Shown: positions 10,656 to 23,193, counted from the stretch's first letter. The stretch: 64,000 bases of DNA from Chrysoporthe austroafricana (GCA_001051155.2 JYIP02000005.1:992001-1056000), one strand, 5' to 3'. Numbers and translations: made by a program. The notes: generated from the sequence alone by a model not told the origin.

Positions 10656-12851
10656 TCATAGCCCTTTGCCAATGCTGTGAACTTTGAAGCCAAGTGATTT
10701 CAGATATCGGCCATCAACAACATTTCGACCATCAAAAACCCAGCTGTGGTCCTCCATCATAGTGGAGACGACCTCCCAGTCAACGATGTCATCGTCCCCA
10801 GACAATGCTGAAATCCTGTTGCAGTCTTCGCAGCCTGGCTTGCACGCTCCTAGAGGCAGCAGCCGCTGCAATGGATCCTCGACACCAGTGCCAGCTGTGC
10901 TGCTGGCTGCCTGCTCCAAACACGTGATGTCCATCTCACTGTACTCCCTAATGCCCTTGGAAAGAGCACTCGACAGATCGTTGTTTGGGATCAGGGCAGT
11001 GTGCTTCTTCGATGTGATGCCTGATGGGCCGCGGAATTGATCCCACTGCGTCAGAATGCAGACCGCTGAGGCCCCGTCGACTGCTTGTCTCCATCCATTG
11101 GTGACTTTGATATGAGCCAGCATGGACTTGTCCCCAACGACTCGCTCTATCTCCTTTTTGACCTCGTCTGGAGCACAGCCGGGATCGAATATGGCAATCT
11201 CTCGGGGCAGCTCAGCCACCAGCTCAGCAATGACGTGCACAGCAACGCTGTTGCGTGTGTCGTTCGTGCCATCCTTGAAGGCAAATCCGAAGATAGCGAC
11301 CTTCTTGCCCCTCAAAGTCCCATTCAGCTTGCGGATAGCCGTCCTGGTGAATCTCTCTCGCTGGTACCTGTTGATATCCAGCACGCTTGTCCAGTAGCTG
11401 GCGACCTCATCCTGGTGCAGGCAACTCGCTAGATATGCGAGATTCAATATGTCCTTCTCAAAGCAACTCCCGCCAAACCCAACCCCAGCGTGCAGGAATT
11501 TCGGGCCGAGTCTCGAGTCAGCGCCCAGCGCACGGCTGACCTCCTCCACATCGGCGCCGAGATCCTCGCACAGCGCGCTCACGGCGTTGATGCTGCTGAT
11601 GCGCTGGGCCAGCATCGCGTTCGCGATGAGCTTGGTCAGCTCGGACGAGAACGTGTTCACGGTCAGGATCCGCTCTGCCGGCACCCATGCGGCGTACACG
11701 CTACGCAGTGCGGTGGCGGCTTGTAGCCCCGGCAGGCTAGTGCTGCTACCGATGAGGATGCGGTCGGGCCGCATCAGGTTGGCCACGGCAGAGCCCTCGG
11801 CGAGGAACTCCGGGTTGGACAGGACCTCGAAGCACGTCTCGGGCCGGTGCTGACGGAGCTATGCGTGGTCGAGAAAAGGCGTCAGCGATCTCGTTTGCTA
11901 CAGTCGGCGGTTCTTTCTCAGGACCGCCCGAGACATGTTGCGGCCGGGCAGCTTGGTGCAAATAGCGGTACGGCCGGCCACGGCGAGTGGGATGGTGTGT
12001 TTGGTTGGGGCAACAGAGACATGGTGCGGGCAGACCCAGCGGGGCTTCTGAGTGAGACCACGGGAGTGGACTTACGATGCTTGATATTACTTTTGCGGTT
12101 CCACAAGGCACAGTGCTTTTCTCAACCACCACAGCCCCGGCCTTGGCGTGCTTCGCGATGGTCCTTGTAGCGCCTTCGAGGGCACCAAGGTCGGCGCTGG
12201 CTCCGGCTCCAATGCCGTATGTCTTGGTGGGTGTGTTGACGCAAACGAAAACGATGTCTGCCTCGCCGATAGAAGTAGTGACATCGCATGAGAAGGTGAG
12301 GTTGGGCTTCCTCGCGCCGAGGTAGACCGTGGTTGACTCCAGCCCAGACAAGGTTACTGAGGTCTCCCTGGTTCCATCACGAGCAACACGGACGATTTTT
12401 GGAAGCCCCGTCTCGTGAACGGGCAAGTGCTTCGAGTTCCACGCCGCGATCCTTTGGGCATTGAGATCAACTACGTTGACAGTGATATGCGGGTTGTGGT
12501 AAGCAATCAAAGCTGCTGTTGGGCCCCCTAAGATACAGTCAGTTGTTTCATGTCCAGATTCCGCATTGGCTCTGAATTTATATTACCAACAAATCCTGCG
12601 CCGACGAAGCAGATGTTCTTTACGGTAGATGTAGATGGTAGAGCAGTGATCGTATCAGATCGAGCGTGTCGGCTTACTCCGTCAAGCTTGCGTTCCGGAG
12701 ACTCGCCACGGGAGCTGGAAGGCGATGTGGAAGGCGTTGTCTCATCTGATGCCCAATTATCCGAAGTCCAACAGCTCGAGGCCGCCAAAGACTCTGTGCT
12801 CATGTCCCGCATCAGCGGTGCAATTCCAATCGTTAACGGGAATGATGCCAT
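10656..12851 (-). CDS. UDP-glucose 6-dehydrogenase (UDPGDH/GDP-mannose dehydrogenase family)
   Basis: Predicted NAD-dependent four-electron oxidation of UDP-glucose to UDP-glucuronate. Exons 12851-12587, 12527-12076 and 11858-10656 give 639 aa. The Rossmann fold begins at ICFVGAGFVGGPTAALIA (about residue 80), followed by VNTPTKTYG, KSTVPCGTA and SNPEFLAEGSAV. The central helix region is typical (FSSELTKLIANAMLAQRISSIN). The catalytic cysteine lies in GFGGSCFEKD, and the nucleotide end has FGFAFKDGTNDTR and FDGRNVVDG. The first 75 residues are a Ser/Thr-rich low-complexity extension not needed for the fold, and a Cys-containing insert (CKPGCEDC) precedes the last strand. The 218-nt second intron is longer than its neighbours. 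The gene diverges from the GH12 gene across about 2 kb. A hexose or other NDP-sugar dehydrogenase of the same family is possible. Confidence 0.88.
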
Positions 12852-14820
12852 GACGAAACGTTAAGGGCAAGGGATGACAGATTCAAACGAAGGCTCCTTG
12901 TGAATCAACAAGCGAAACGTCCGAGACTTGGACGTATAGGCGACGACTTCTACTCCAGTCGTCGGCTTCCATCGCCCAGAAATTGGGTTGATATATGTAT
13001 GCTGCCGGACAGCTGCACTTCTCCAATCGCAGCTCCGTGGACCTGGAGGCCAACCGGATGGACCGAGATTGTCCTGAGGGTTGGGCTAGATACAAAGATT
13101 TTCAATTCTCACAGTTTATTGGTCTGAGCTTCCGCATGAAGGCTTAATTAGGTTCTGACGGTGAGTGAATCAATGTCTGAGTTGGTGGCTGATTGACTTC
13201 CCTGCAGGAGTAGCCGATCTATCTTTGGACGAGCATCCTCAAATTTAATAGTATAATTTCGTCGACTTTGGTACTGTACTATCCGATGATAAAACCTACT
13301 AGCATATCATAGTCTTTCCGGAGCACATGCAGGCCATGTACCTAGGTATCATATGCCAGCGCCGGAGTATTCGAATAGCTTTGGTGGCCTCTGCTTATGC
13401 AACTAAAAAGTGATAGATGTCTACCGGACATGATTGGTTCTATGAGAACAGTGATCGCAAGACGGCTTCGACCTTTCAAACCTCCATAAATACAGCCTGA
13501 TAAGGGCCTTGGTCGTTTGTGATCCATCCTTGTTGATCGATATTACGCAGGTTGTGAAAGTTCACAAGTAGAGAGAGGAGTGAAGCAGAACAGCCGACGC
13601 CGTCGGCGAGTTTCTCGCAGAACGATCTAGATCCACTATGTTCATCCTTTACCAAGTATTAAAATCATCCAGCACGCCTGCAATGCTTCACTGTATGACA
13701 GTCGTTCAGCCCCTCATTTTGGTGAGACGTGCGATTCGGGAGAAGGGAAACCTAGCCTTCTTCGAACACGAACCGCACTCAGCTGTATCACTCAATGCCA
13801 GCCGCATGGATCCAGGGCCGAGCAACAGCTAGCCCGTGCTCACGTTCATCTACGATCTTTCTGGACAGGCGGAAATCTCGCCTCCGAACAAGGTAGAGGC
13901 TTGTGAATCGTCAAAATACGGTGTAAAAACAAGGCAATTCAGAATGAGACATTCTATGCATTGAAGTTCGTCGAGGATTGGTTAGATAAGTGTAGACCCA
14001 GTCTCATGATATCAGAGACTCAATTTTGGGCAAAAAGAGAAAAAAAGAAAAAAGAAAAAAGCCTGCTACTTTCTATCGTAGAATTCGTTTGGATGACGTC
14101 GAAGCTGTAACGCCTTGCAGCACTAGCATGGTTTTGGCAGAAAGCAGGCGTAAGGTTTATGGGTGACAGAAGTGTAGCTTCATACGTGGCGCGCTATCAT
14201 TGCTAACGTGAAGGGTGCGAGAAGGACCCCCATGGCCAGGTTCGATCTGATCGAAGCGACAACTTTCATTCCGTGCCCGTAGTGACACGACCTGGGCCCC
14301 CACTCCCAAAGGCCGCCTCCTCGAATAGCCACATCTACCTCGTGGCTGCCTACGAGAGAGATCTCTGCTAAGTGTTACATGGAGATTCGATAGCAGCATT
14401 ATTACCCTTTATGAATAATGATGGACCAGCCAATGTGGTGACTAGCAAGACCTGACTTCCGATGCCGTCGTCTTTTGAAATATACAAACGTTTTAAGGAT
14501 TTCATACATTCACAAAGACACAGGGTATTTCTCCGTAGCTTGCTCGTAGTCTACCTGTTGTGAAAAAGGCAATGGTCAGTCACCTTTGATCCATGTTACG
14601 TTCACATATCCATGTGATCAAGATCAAGATTCACAACATCCAGTGCTGCCAGATGCTTTCAACAGCCTACTTCTGCTCAACTTCTACACATTTTTGCTGC
14701 TGGACCTAACGTGTAAAGCTTACTCCCCATAACTGCCTCATCTACTTGGCAAAAACAGCTGCACCCGTGCCTCTCATTACGTCGCTTTACGGTCCAGCCT
14801 TCATCTGACATACGCCCAGG
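12852..14820. other. Divergent intergenic region UGDH / GH12
   Basis: A 2-kb gap between two divergently transcribed genes, so it should hold both promoters. An A/G tract lies at about 14034-14061. No gene, tRNA or repeat array is supported. Confidence 0.55.
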
Positions 14821-16443
14821 ATGAGGCCGACTCTATCCATCTTCTCATTCACCATCCCACTGCTCTCGCCATGTGCCTGTGGAGCTGAATCGGGCAATAC
14901 ACAGTCCTACTCATCATCTCCAGACTCCTCTTCGCAGGCCTCCAATGATTACGATGCCGTCTTGTGTGGACAAAATGGATACGCGAACGGTTCCGGCTTC
15001 TCATGTAAGCGAGATCATCAAATGCTCGTTATTGTCATTTGGTATCGCGTCTCTGGTATCAAAATAGCTGACAATGAGATCTTAGACAGTTCCGATGCTT
15101 GGAACGCCACAGGTGGGGGATTTCAATGCCTTTCCGTAAGTTCCATTCTTGATTCAGTCCCGAAGCACTGGCTCAGCACGAGCAGACTATTTCATGATCT
15201 GCGAGACATTCCTCTCTTGGCCAGGAAGCAAGCGAGCAAGGTAATCTGAGCTGACTAAATACTAATTTCTGTTGTGTATAAGGTAATCAACGGAAGCTCG
15301 ACTACCCTCGCTGGCTTCGACGCCACCTGGTATTGGCCTGCCGATGCCGACACCGTCCATTCATTTCCACACGTGACGCTCTCCTCGGATGATCTACCAG
15401 TGGCCTTGTCAAACATCTCGGCGCTTCGCTTGGCCACAGGATGGGCCATGTCCCCTGGAACGATCTCGACGGCTCGTGATCGGTCAGCGCGGGTCGGTGT
15501 CGATGCAAGCGGACTGCGAGATGTAGGGGCGAAAGCCAACGTCGCATTCGATATGTTCCTCGACCTGGACGAGGCAAATTCTACGTCCGCCACAGCGGCA
15601 GCCTACGAGATGATGATCTGGATTGGTCAGGTCGGCGATCCTTACCCGCTGGGATACGACACCGGAAACGCCACCTGTTACACTCAGCAATTGGGCGCCG
15701 ACAACTTGTAAGTTGGAATTTCATACTCCTTCCCAGCACTCAGCTCCCCTGATATCGGACACGCTCTACTTCGTCCCAGTCCACCCGACCCCTGTGCAGC
15801 TTTGTATAACACTCGTTACTTTTTTGGTGCTTTCCCGTCTACCCTCGCCTGCCTTAGCCAGAATTCGGCCGAGGATCTGCTGCAAAGGTGCCTGGTCTCG
15901 GCATATATCACCCCTGTGGGTTCTTCTGTGTCACCGGCCGCCAGGCAAAATTCTCAAGTGCAGACATGTACCTCCGTCACCTCAGCATGTCACTCACAAT
16001 ATCAGCTAACGGAAATTCACCATTGCAGCACGCTACATGTGGGCCAGAACTCCCGAGGCACTAGTGTCTTCACATGGGTATCACCAGCCGACGAGACGAG
16101 CTTTGACGAGGATATCTTGCCGCTGCTGCAGTATCTATGGCGCAACAAGCTCGTATCTGCTGATGTCCGTCTCGGGCTGATCGAGTTTGGCTCCGAGGCA
16201 TATCATTCCGGAAACAACGTGACTTTTAGCGCGAGCGATTTCACACTGGAGCTGTGGAAGGGCACTCCTCCCAAATTTGAGCTGAATCCTGTAGGCGAAC
16301 ACTGCGCGAGACCCACAAGCCCGGCGGGCCCGCAAAGCAGTGGAAAGCCAAAGAAGGGTCAGGCTAGCAAGACGAGAGGTGGATCGGCAGCGTTATTCAT
16401 GGCAGTATTCTCTGTGGTTTGCGCCCTTGTGGTTCTTAGCTAA
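14821..16443 (+). CDS. GH12 endo-beta-1,4-glucanase-like protein, predicted GPI-anchored
   Basis: Secreted glycoside hydrolase of family 12 (endoglucanase/xyloglucanase fold). Exons 14821-15004, 15086-15135, 15283-15707 and 16029-16443 give 357 aa. An N-terminal signal peptide is followed by the family landmarks in order: LCGQ, then SDAWNATGGGFQCLSV, FDATWYW, VHSFPHVTL, ANVAFDMFLDL and AYEMMIWIGQ (nucleophile Glu). TLHVGQN and SVFTWVSP follow, and FGSEAYHSG carries the presumed acid/base Glu. Unlike ordinary secreted GH12 enzymes, the end has a Lys/Gly/Ser linker and a hydrophobic tail (SAALFMAVFSVVCALVVLS), which predicts a GPI anchor at the plasma membrane or wall. The last intron is 321 nt. 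The gene sits head-to-tail with the GT2 synthase 1 kb downstream. Confidence 0.85.
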
Positions 16444-17488
16444 GGTGGTGGCTTTTTTTTTCTCCAGCTTACAGTCGATATGAGATTCCGCTGAGCCTCG
16501 TCGGTATGTCGGCTGCTCTTTCTCACCATGACTATAGCCCATGGCGGTGGTTCTCACTTCAGCAATACCCGATATGGTATAGATGAATTGATGCACAGCT
16601 GAATATATTTCCGATTTCTTCCCGTTGTCTTAAGCTGGCCACATTTGTGCACCCCGACATGCTCATCCACGCGGAACCTGCAATGTCTGACCGAACTACT
16701 ACCCCTTGAACTCTGCAGCATGCTTCGGGCTTGAAGTCATCCATGAGCTCGTCTACTATTCACATTCCTTTAATGCCGGTACGCCATAAGCTATCCAGCA
16801 TTATGCTACTTCCCGGGATCAACATCGTAGCATGTGCATTTCTGCTTTCCCCCCATGCTAGATATGCTTCTAGATGCCGGCTTCGTTTCTGCCACGTTGC
16901 TAGTGGCGGTTTATTTTCTAGAACATAATTATCTTCCGGGACATATTCGACCATGTATGGAGCTTCCCCACGGACAGACAGAATAATGTGCTTTCCATTG
17001 GTGTTTAGCACTTTCAAGTTCTCCTAATCAGAGAACAGGTACGTTGGTCTTTCAGTCCTGGTTAGTGAAAGCCAAATTTGAACCAGTGTGAAGGCGCCGT
17101 GAATTATGCGGCTGGACCTGGGGTTATCATTTGCCTTGCTTGTTTCGGTCACTAGATCTCAGTCAATAGTTTGTGACCCCACTCGGTGAACCGTTCATCT
17201 TGATTCTAGACTTCACGCTGTTTAGCCCAAATTCCCATTGGTTATATTTTCCCCAAGCAAGCCCATATCTAATATCAAATCCGCATTCACTTCCTGAAAA
17301 CTACCTTTTTCGTCTTGGCCAGGGCTACAAACTTCGCAGAGCTCTGGACGGCCTTCTTACTAGCTATATTAATATTTAATAACGCCTTCGTTTACAACAG
17401 ACTCTCATAAAGCTCACTTCTACTTTCTTGTCTGCTGCACAGATTTTCTGTTAACTCATCCATACAAACTCGACGCTTCTTTTGAGCC
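16444..17488. other. Intergenic upstream of the GT2 gene
   Basis: A 1-kb spacer holding the GH12 3' end and the presumed GT2 promoter. It becomes A/T-rich near 17.2-17.4 kb. No gene is seen. Confidence 0.55.
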
Positions 17489-19702
17489 ATGCCTCCCTCT
17501 CCTTCTCAGCCTGATGGCTGTGCCACGAATCCATTCGAGGCTTCTGAGTACGAGGGTTCACCAGCCTCGAGGCCTAGTATCATCGACAATTCCTCAGTCA
17601 GCTCAAGAGTAAGTTACTAATACCTCCATATCATCATTCCCATCACTGATGTCTCTAGTCCTCCTCTTCCCCAGTTGTACCTGATGCTATCGTTCTGCCG
17701 TTGACCCTCCCTGAACCTTGTCAAAACCGTCCAGCGCGGATGCGCTCAAGTGATCTTGAGATCGTGAGTATCGCATCTTTGTCAGGTCTAAATCATTCTA
17801 CTCACCACTTCAAGACCCCAGCACCGCCTGTACCTGTGGTTCAAACACAGGCAAGCCACGACGATGAAAACATCAATGAGAAGGTGGTCACTCCTTTGGA
17901 TTCGGACCCAGAATCTGGATCAGGCCGAGGCGTTGTCACCACCAAGGATAAACAGGAAGCCGATGGCTCTCAACAAGTTAACGTCTCACTGAATGAACCC
18001 AAGCGCAAGTCTCGAAACCCTTTCAAGCTATTCTACCACTGGATTCGCCGTACATACTGTCCAATTGAGGAACCTCCCCTCGTTCTGCCAAGCTGCCCCA
18101 CTGATGATGAGAAACTGTCTTACCTGCATACGAATCGAATCCCCTTGTATATCTTTGGCATATTTTCCTTCCTCTCTCTTGGGGCAGGCATGTGGCTATT
18201 TTCTCTCTGCGCCACCTCTTTCTACTGGTACGGCGCCTTTGTCGCCTTCCTGAACATCTATCTGCTCATCAGCTATTGGGTCGGCGTCGTTGGCAAAGAC
18301 TGGGACTACGAGGCACACAAGCGACGGGTCGAGCAATATCCCATCACCGAGGAGACGGCTCCCAACATCGACATCTTTCTACCTGTTTGTGCCGAGGAAC
18401 TCGAGATTCTCGATAATACTTGGCGACATGTCACACAGCTCGACTGGCCTGCGAGCAGGCTCAAGGTGCATGTCCTCGACGACGGTGCAAAGAACACAGT
18501 GCGCCTGTTGGCGGAGAATTACGGTTTCAATTACATTGTGCGGGATGATCGACCTCGATTGAAGAAGGCAGGTAACCTCCGGTGGGCATTTACACGGACA
18601 GATGGAGATTTTTTTGTCATCTTTGACGCAGACTTCTGTCCTCGACCAGACTTCATCAAAGAGCTTATCGTCGAGCACCTTGACGATGACAAGATCGCCA
18701 TTGTCCAGAGTCCACAGTTTTTCCGTGTCACAGATGAGCAGACGTGGGTTGAGCAGGGGGCCGGTGCTACGCAAGAGCTCTTCTACCGAGTAGTGCAGGT
18801 GAACCGAGACCGTTGGGGAGCGAGTATCTGCGTCGGTAGCAACGCGATGTACCGACGAGCCGCCCTGGAGGAAGTCGGTGGTACGGCTGAGATTGGATTC
18901 TCCGAGGATGTGCACACAGGGTAAGCCACTGAAAGAAGAAATTTGGAGGGTTTTCGTTCTGACAATCGTTTAGCTTCGGTGCCGTGGATAGGGGCTGGAA
19001 GGTCCGCTATATCCCTCTTTGTCTTGCTACCGGTGTCTGTCCGCCTACACCGAGATCTTTCTTTTCACAGCAGATGCGCTGGGCACGTGGCAGCACCACT
19101 CTTCTCACCAACGGACATTTTTGGGTGTCGAACTTGACGTTTGTGCAAAAAGTCTGCTACTTGTGTGGTAAGTTGGCTTGCGCCCAGGGCCCAATCTCTC
19201 AAGAAGTACTAATCGTGAATTGCTAGGCTTTCTCTATTACTCGGCTGTGTCTCTTGGTATCTTCATCTCACCGATTCCGGGCATATTGCTCCTATGGTTC
19301 CGGCCCGAGTGGTTTAAGTACTACAACCTTGCGTTTGCGATTCCCTCCATCGTCTACGGGCTGCTTGTCTTCCGCTTCTGGGCGAAGGCATCCTACGGAA
19401 TGAATGTGCAGCACATTATGCTGATCCAATCGTACGCCTATCTGACGGCTATCAAGGACCGACTCTTCGGGATTGAGCTCCTGTGGGCTGCGTCAGGGGA
19501 TGCCAAGGCCCACAAGAGCAACAAGTATCGCAACATGAGAATCTTGTGCTGGATCTGGGCAATTCTCATCCTTGGAGGCATGTTCAGTGCCGTCACATAT
19601 AGGATTCTGCATGGGTTTCCGTGGTATAACCCCATCCCACTCATTGTGCTCAACCTTTACAACTTCTATGTTGCACATCGCTTTTTGTTCTGCAACTGGT
19701 AA
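17489..19702 (+). CDS. Cellulose-synthase-like family 2 glycosyltransferase (membrane beta-glucan synthase)
   Basis: Processive GT2 enzyme predicted to polymerise a beta-glucan from a UDP-sugar and extrude it through its own membrane channel. Exons 17489-17608, 17659-18920, 18974-19167 and 19227-19702 give 683 aa. Residues 1-180 are a Ser/Pro-rich cytosolic region. Two membrane helices follow at about 204-252. The catalytic domain has FLPVCAEE, VLDDGAKN (first Asp motif, near 315), FDADFCPRPDF (near 364), GFSEDVHTG (general base Asp) and QQMRWARG, which is the QxxRW signature. At least four more helices close the protein. The first ATG is taken because the spliced frame is open from it. In Aspergillus fumigatus a homologous CesA-like enzyme (Tft1) makes mixed-linkage beta-1,3/1,4-glucan, so that product or cellulose-like glucan is likely. 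No PilZ domain is seen. Confidence 0.9.
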
Positions 19703-20739
19703 TACCCGGCCAACAAGATGTATCTGCATCGGACTCACACTTTCGGGTACTCCCATGAGTCACTATTTCGGGGTTTGTCTGGCTACATATCAAAAGTACG
19801 GAGCATCTGAAGGAATATCCTGTATGCGCGGTTCAGAGCCATGGACACGTGTCCCAGCAACTTGGCTCAGAACGGCCAGAGACAAATTTGTTTTCGGAAA
19901 CTGCACATAGACAAATAGATATTAATAGACTATTGGACCATCAGAAAGCTATTAACTGTCCGCAAGTGCTATGTAACGAACTGTGAACCAGAGTGCACTG
20001 ATTCCTTGAATATGTCAGTGTCGTAATGTGTCTGACTAGATTAGCCCGAAGACTTGCAGGAGCGGCTGTTTCTGGGCATCTTACAATACAAGATGGTCTT
20101 ATGTATGTACTTTTGCTATTTTGTATTTTAAGCACTCTATATAAGCATATGGCCGTTTGAATAGAACAGAGCACAGATGAGACCCATCGATATCCATCCT
20201 GGAATAACACGAGGCTGTCCAATAAACAGCAAGCATAGATCCCGATGCGGCAACTGAACAGGGATGTGTGCACCTTGGCCAGTGCTGAAATTAGGCGCAG
20301 AGTTTCTCGAGTCGTTTTCCCCGGGCTATTTCACGCCTCACATCTGAATGGACAAGAATGAAACCGAAAATAAAGTTAATTCACTGAATTGCGTCGTGTA
20401 TCCATTGAAGTGTGTGTTTTATTGCTGACGGCGTTGTCTGAACCGAGACTCATATGGCTCCGGTAGAACATCGCTTTCAGGCGAAAAAGAACACAGACAC
20501 CATATTGAGAAAGGATTCTTAAAGATCTGAGAGGCTGTTAACTGTCGCAACCACGTTCTGGTTAAAGCAGTGCCAATTATCTCACAAGTCACCTTGAAAA
20601 TGGTAATCTCAAAGCTTACATTGACAAGATGGAGGCCAGCTATCTCATCCAAGGAAGAGATATTCATACAGCAACATTTTCCCTGTTAGTACTAGGTGCA
20701 CATTACCGACCATAGTCTATTAACAAATCGAATTCATCC
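19703..20739. other. Intergenic between convergent GT2 and transporter genes
   Basis: An A/T-rich 1-kb gap with the 3' flanks of two convergent genes; no gene is supported. Confidence 0.55.
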
Positions 20740-22600
20740 TCAGTAGTGCCCATTTTCCACTCCCGCAGTTCCACTCTCAACATTCTCGACCTTGAGATCA
20801 TCCTTTCCCGGGACTGACGCACGGCTTGCCCTCCTCTGCCATGGATTATCATCTCCCCATCCGTGTTTCGCAACTTTTCGGCTCGTCCTGACTGCGTGGT
20901 TCTCCAGAAATAGCCAGTCGATCTCCTCCAGAGTGAGATTGGTCGTCTCTGGATAACAGAAGTACACAAGGGGGACGAATGCGAAGTTGAGGCACATGAA
21001 TATGAGATAACCCTTCCACTTCAGATTCGTCAGCAGCGTCGGCGTGACCATGACGACGAAGAAGTTCCACAGCCAGTTGCTGGATATACCGACTGCGGTA
21101 CCCTTCGCACGCACGTGAAGAGGAAGGATCTCCGGAACGTATACCCAAGGAATGCAGTTGGCAGTTCCACCGAAGATAAGCTGCGAAGGCAGTAAGAAAT
21201 CAGCCGCTATTCACGAGGACTGCTGAGTCCCAGCATTAGGTAATAAGGTCACTTACCATATAGAGAAAGAAGAAAGCAACACTCGCCGATGATGTGCTTT
21301 TCGCTACCTGTCCTCCTTGAGATTGGAAGCTGAGCAGGATAGAAATCATCATCATGCAAACACCTAGGCCTAAGGATCCCCACATCATTGGCTTTCGTCG
21401 GCCGTATTGATCCAAAAAGAACGTTGGGAACAGGGACCCGACGAAGAACATCGCATTGATGACGCCACCCAGCAAGAGGGAGAGATTTCTCGAGAGGCCG
21501 ACGTTATCCTGCAGCACTGAGGTGATATAGTAAACCACTAAGTTGATGCCGCCCATCTGATTCATGAATTGCATTCCATATGCGAGGAGGACCCTTCTTC
21601 CTGTTTGCACCTCGTCGCGTTTCAAGAGCTGTGACCATCGGTACTCGCCGTGGCCCTTTTCCATGTTCAGGACCTCGAGGATCTCTTGCCGCTCCTTGGC
21701 GATCTTCGGATCGTCAGGAGGCCTGTCGTATACCTTGCACAGGACTTGGAGAGCCTCCTCATGTTTCCCCTGGGCGTAGAGATACCGAGGGGACTCCGGG
21801 AGGCCGACTACCAAAACGATAACGAGCTGTATCTATGTCAGCGAGCCATGAAGTCAAGTATGACTGATGGGATTGCTCGTACAAATGCAAATATCATCTG
21901 GCATGCGATCGGGAGCCTCCACGCAACGGAGGCTGGGTTCAGTACGAAGCTCATGCCGTAGTCGAACCAGTACGCAATTTCGATGCCGACGCCAACGAAC
22001 AGCGGCTCTGAAGAGACCAGGCGACCTCGCTTAGACGCTTCGCACAGTTCTGATTGGTACATCGGTACGGTGCTGGTTTCGATTCCGGTGCCGATGCCTG
22101 TGATATATCGGGCTATCATGATATGTGGTATGGTAAAGGCTGATGCTTGAAGAGCAGCTCCCACCTGCAACGTCAGAGTCAGCTGACCTCATCTGCCCGG
22201 TCTTGCACCGTGGGCACTAACTATGATAAAGGACATTGCTATCCACATAGCAAGTCGCCTGCCAGTCTTCTCGCAGATAACGAACGCTAGGATGCAGCCG
22301 GAGAAAGCACCAAGGTTGTAAATCGAAACTATGATGCCTTCGAGAGCGCTACCTGGGTAACCAAAGGTCTTGAGCCAGTCCTCGTTACCAACAATGCCAG
22401 AGAATACACCTTGATCGTATCCGAATAGTACAAACGCCTATTGATGGTCAGATCATGTTCTAGCAGGCTGAGAGGCTCAAAGCCAAGTGATGATTGCGCA
22501 TGAAGGAGGGGCAGGGCTCGGAAAGACACACCATTTGACACGCGACTGTAATAGCGACTCGCAGCTTGAAGCCACGGCCGAACCAGTTGGTCTGAATCAT
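20740..22600 (-). CDS. MFS sugar transporter (SP/hexose family)
   Basis: Twelve-helix sugar:proton symporter of the plasma membrane. Exons 22600-22532, 22437-22222, 22164-21883, 21832-21257 and 21180-20740 give about 527 aa. Family signatures seen: GYDQGVFSGIVG in helix 1, the loop CEKTGRR, RYITGIGTG, the mid-protein LPESPRYLY, the helix 7 motif QFMNQMGGINLVVYY, DQYGRRKPM, VPEILPLHVRAKGTA and the end motif PETTNLTLEEIDWLF. The acidic C-tail is about 60 residues long. Exon 4 has two possible acceptors 6 nt apart (21832 or 21826), which would add or drop Ile-Gln. It is convergent with the GT2 gene. Substrate cannot be told from sequence; a hexose, maltose or uronate are all possible. Confidence 0.9.
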
Positions 22601-23193
22601 GATTGCACGGTTGGTCCTACCAACATTAGAAGTGGAAAATGAGTATGATTGTCGGAAATGCAAATCCTACACGCGAAGATCTCCCGATCATTATCCAGTA
22701 ATATAAGACGAGAGTGCTATGTCGATTTCTCTACATGAACATCCACATAAATAATTCTTGCCCCCTCAAAACCATCCATGCGGCCAGCGACAAACGTCAT
22801 TATCGCCAGACCGGCTTCCTGGATCTGGACAACCCGGCGGTATTAGTGGCGGCTCATCTACGGGAATAGCCTCTACAGCTGTCTCGCGATTTTACTGGAG
22901 CGCATTTCAAGAACGTGGAGGCAACAGCCGTCGATCTTGTCGGTAGTGGACCCGACACGCCCGGGTACTGTAGATTGAAGGGATGAACCCCGGATGTGAC
23001 CCAGATTTAGACCCTTCCCCAGATCTCAACGCGGGGTTTAGTTCTCTGGGGCAAATCTCCACAGCTAGAGCCAAGCAAATTTACTTGCCGGCACGAGACC
23101 TCGGTTGTGGAAATGGTTTATGTGGTATTTCTTTCACTTTCCGTCACTATGTCCATGAAGTAGATGGTGGAGACGACCTATTGCTAGCTACTA
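22601..23193. other. Intergenic, transporter promoter and O-methyltransferase 3' flank
   Basis: About 600 bases upstream of the sugar transporter and downstream of the methyltransferase. No gene is seen. Confidence 0.5.

Noticed and set aside
12852..14820. A hidden gene or tRNA in the UGDH/GH12 gap
   Set aside because: No tRNA T-arm consensus, domain or paired splice sites were found by eye on either strand.
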